From contig ONJX01000042.1 of the NCBI GenBank assembly GCA_900318255.1, positions 1-33,990 on the forward strand: a stretch of DNA of 33,990 nucleotides. Direction: 5' to 3'. This document shows, piece by piece, positions 33,246 to 33,990 of this stretch (its first letter is position 1; each line of letters starts with the position of its first letter). A program made the position numbers and the translations under genes. This DNA is from an uncultured Prevotellaceae bacterium (GTDB lineage Bacteria > Bacteroidota > Bacteroidia > Bacteroidales > Muribaculaceae). The notes under the pieces were generated by a model. It saw only the letters and a program-made list of their open reading frames with translations. It had not been told where the DNA came from and did no database searches.

Positions 33246-33990
33246 CTATTTCTTGTTGCTGAGCAGGATGTTGTAGATGCAGGTGATGTCAACAGTGGTG
33301 ATCTCGCCGTCGCCATCCACGTCGCTAGTGGCGATGTAAGTCTCGTCGCCATTGAGCAGGTAGTTGTAGAGGCAGGTGATGTCAACAGTGGTAACCTCGC
33401 CGTCGCCGTTCACGTCGCCATAGATGCCACCGCCAAGGGTGGTAACAATAATCTTGTTAGACCAGTTGCTCTGCTTAGTGCCAAACACTGCCTTCACGTC
33501 ATAGAAATAGGTGGTGGCAGGGTCAAGGTTGGCAACCTTGTAGCTGTTGGCAGTGATGCCGGTGAAGGTAACGCCGTCGAAGTCGATAGACTTGGCTGCG
33601 CCAGCACGGTCGCCATCAATGATGTGGATGCTGGAGATTACCACACGCTTGCCATTGGCCATGGTCTCGAGCTTAACCTTCTGGTTGTCACCAGGGGTGC
33701 AGTCGAGCACTACGGTGTAGGTAGCATCGGTGTTGCCGGGCAGGGTCACGGTCTCGCTTGCGTTGCCGCACGAGATCTTGAAGTTGACATTGGTGTCGTT
33801 GTTATAAGTCTTTGCCTTGAACGACACTGTCACTTTGTTCTCAGTCAAGGTCAGGGCTGGAGAGGTCAGGTTGCCAGTCGATGAGCCAGTGCCCAGGCGG
33901 GCGGCGCCAATGGCCTCATAGACCTTAGAGCCTGTCCAGCCGGCGTTGTCCATGTAGTTGTCGAGCGAGCTGCCAATGTCTTGAGCGCCA
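33246..33990 (-). CDS. C-terminal part of a secreted dockerin-tail protein (runs off the window)
   Basis: At least 248 codons are present and the frame is open to the window edge; the N-terminus lies beyond it. The visible part matches the end of the 1081-residue C10 peptidase closely: a choice-of-anchor J-like module (LDNYMDNAGWTGSKVYEAIG), a fibronectin-like half (ATTYFYDVKAVFGTKQSNW) and a dockerin-like dyad (DVNGDGEVTTVD, DVDGDGEITTVD), ending in NILLSNKK. The catalytic type is therefore unknown, but a further C10 or S8 peptidase is likely from the pattern of the cluster. The internal ATG at 33953 is not the start, because the homology continues upstream of it. Confidence 0.88.
   Translation of the reverse strand, partial: GAQDIGSSLDNYMDNAGWTGSKVYEAIGAARLGTGSSTGNLTSPALTLTENKVTVSFKAKTYNNDTNVNFKISCGNASETVTLPGNTDATYTVVLDCTPGDNQKVKLETMANGKRVVISSIHIIDGDRAGAAKSIDFDGVTFTGITANSYKVANLDPATTYFYDVKAVFGTKQSNWSNKIIVTTLGGGIYGDVNGDGEVTTVDITCLYNYLLNGDETYIATSDVDGDGEITTVDITCIYNILLSNKK

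Noticed and set aside
23024..33990. Type IX secretion C-terminal domain on the peptidases
   Set aside because: The C-termini are dockerin-like dyads ending in NILL(G/S)NK; none of the usual beta-sandwich type IX tail motifs is visible.

Overview
The window looks like a chromosomal segment of a gut-type Bacteroidales bacterium (Prevotella or Muribaculaceae-like; this is inference). The reasons are promoters of the Bacteroidetes form (a -7 element TAnnTTTG with a TTG/TTTG element about 20 bases upstream), no clear Shine-Dalgarno sequences, a fused formiminotransferase-cyclodeaminase in the histidine pathway, and secreted C10 and S8 peptidases that end in dockerin-like calcium-binding dyads. Most genes are GC-rich; the block at about 8.6-13.5 kb is clearly AT-rich.

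Layout. 1-335 holds a series of short hairpins sharing a cTTCg loop. It is followed by a small membrane protein (336-1037), a tandem-repeat-rich gap (1038-1330) and a CPA2/KefB-type cation:proton antiporter on the minus strand (1331-3577). On the plus strand come folD (3831-4709), ftcD (4839-6530) and hutU (6609 onward). hutU is interrupted at its 3' end. A 226-bp direct repeat of hutU sequence (8351-8576 and 13487-13712, 221/226 identical) brackets an AT-rich module with two minus-strand genes: an AlbA_2/Schlafen-type ATP-binding protein (8693-10111) and a single-chain MmeI-like (type IIL) restriction-modification enzyme (10233-13127). No integrase or transposase lies inside the bracket.

After the module come a SEC-C zinc-motif protein (13817-15109), a Y1 (HUH) transposase of RAYT type with an extra Rossmann/DprA-like C-terminal region (15201-16304), an iron-containing alcohol dehydrogenase (16314-17498), an acyl-CoA synthetase (17646-19265), hutH and hutI (19566-22282, overlapping by 4 bp) and a ClbS/DfsB-family protein (22387-22929). 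The last 11 kb, all minus strand, is a cluster of secreted multidomain proteins. It contains two paralogous C10 cysteine peptidases, one S8 subtilase and the C-terminal part of a fourth protein running off the window; all four end in the same dockerin-like tail.

How the genes work together. HutH, HutU, HutI and FtcD make a complete histidine-to-glutamate route. FtcD passes the formimino group to tetrahydrofolate as 5,10-methenyl-THF, which FolD interconverts with methylene- and formyl-THF, so the folD neighbourhood makes metabolic sense. The route is split into folD-ftcD-hutU and hutH-hutI, with defence and mobile-type genes between. The dockerin-tagged peptidases may supply peptides and amino acids from outside the cell.

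Most interesting points: (1) the defence module bracketed by duplicated hutU 3' ends, (2) the transposase fusion, whose gene carries a 26-bp sequence containing a palindrome that is found identically between ftcD and hutU, (3) several unusual intergenic tandem arrays with unit lengths of 9, 18 and 27 bp, and (4) four tail-sharing secreted proteins with no cohesin in sight.
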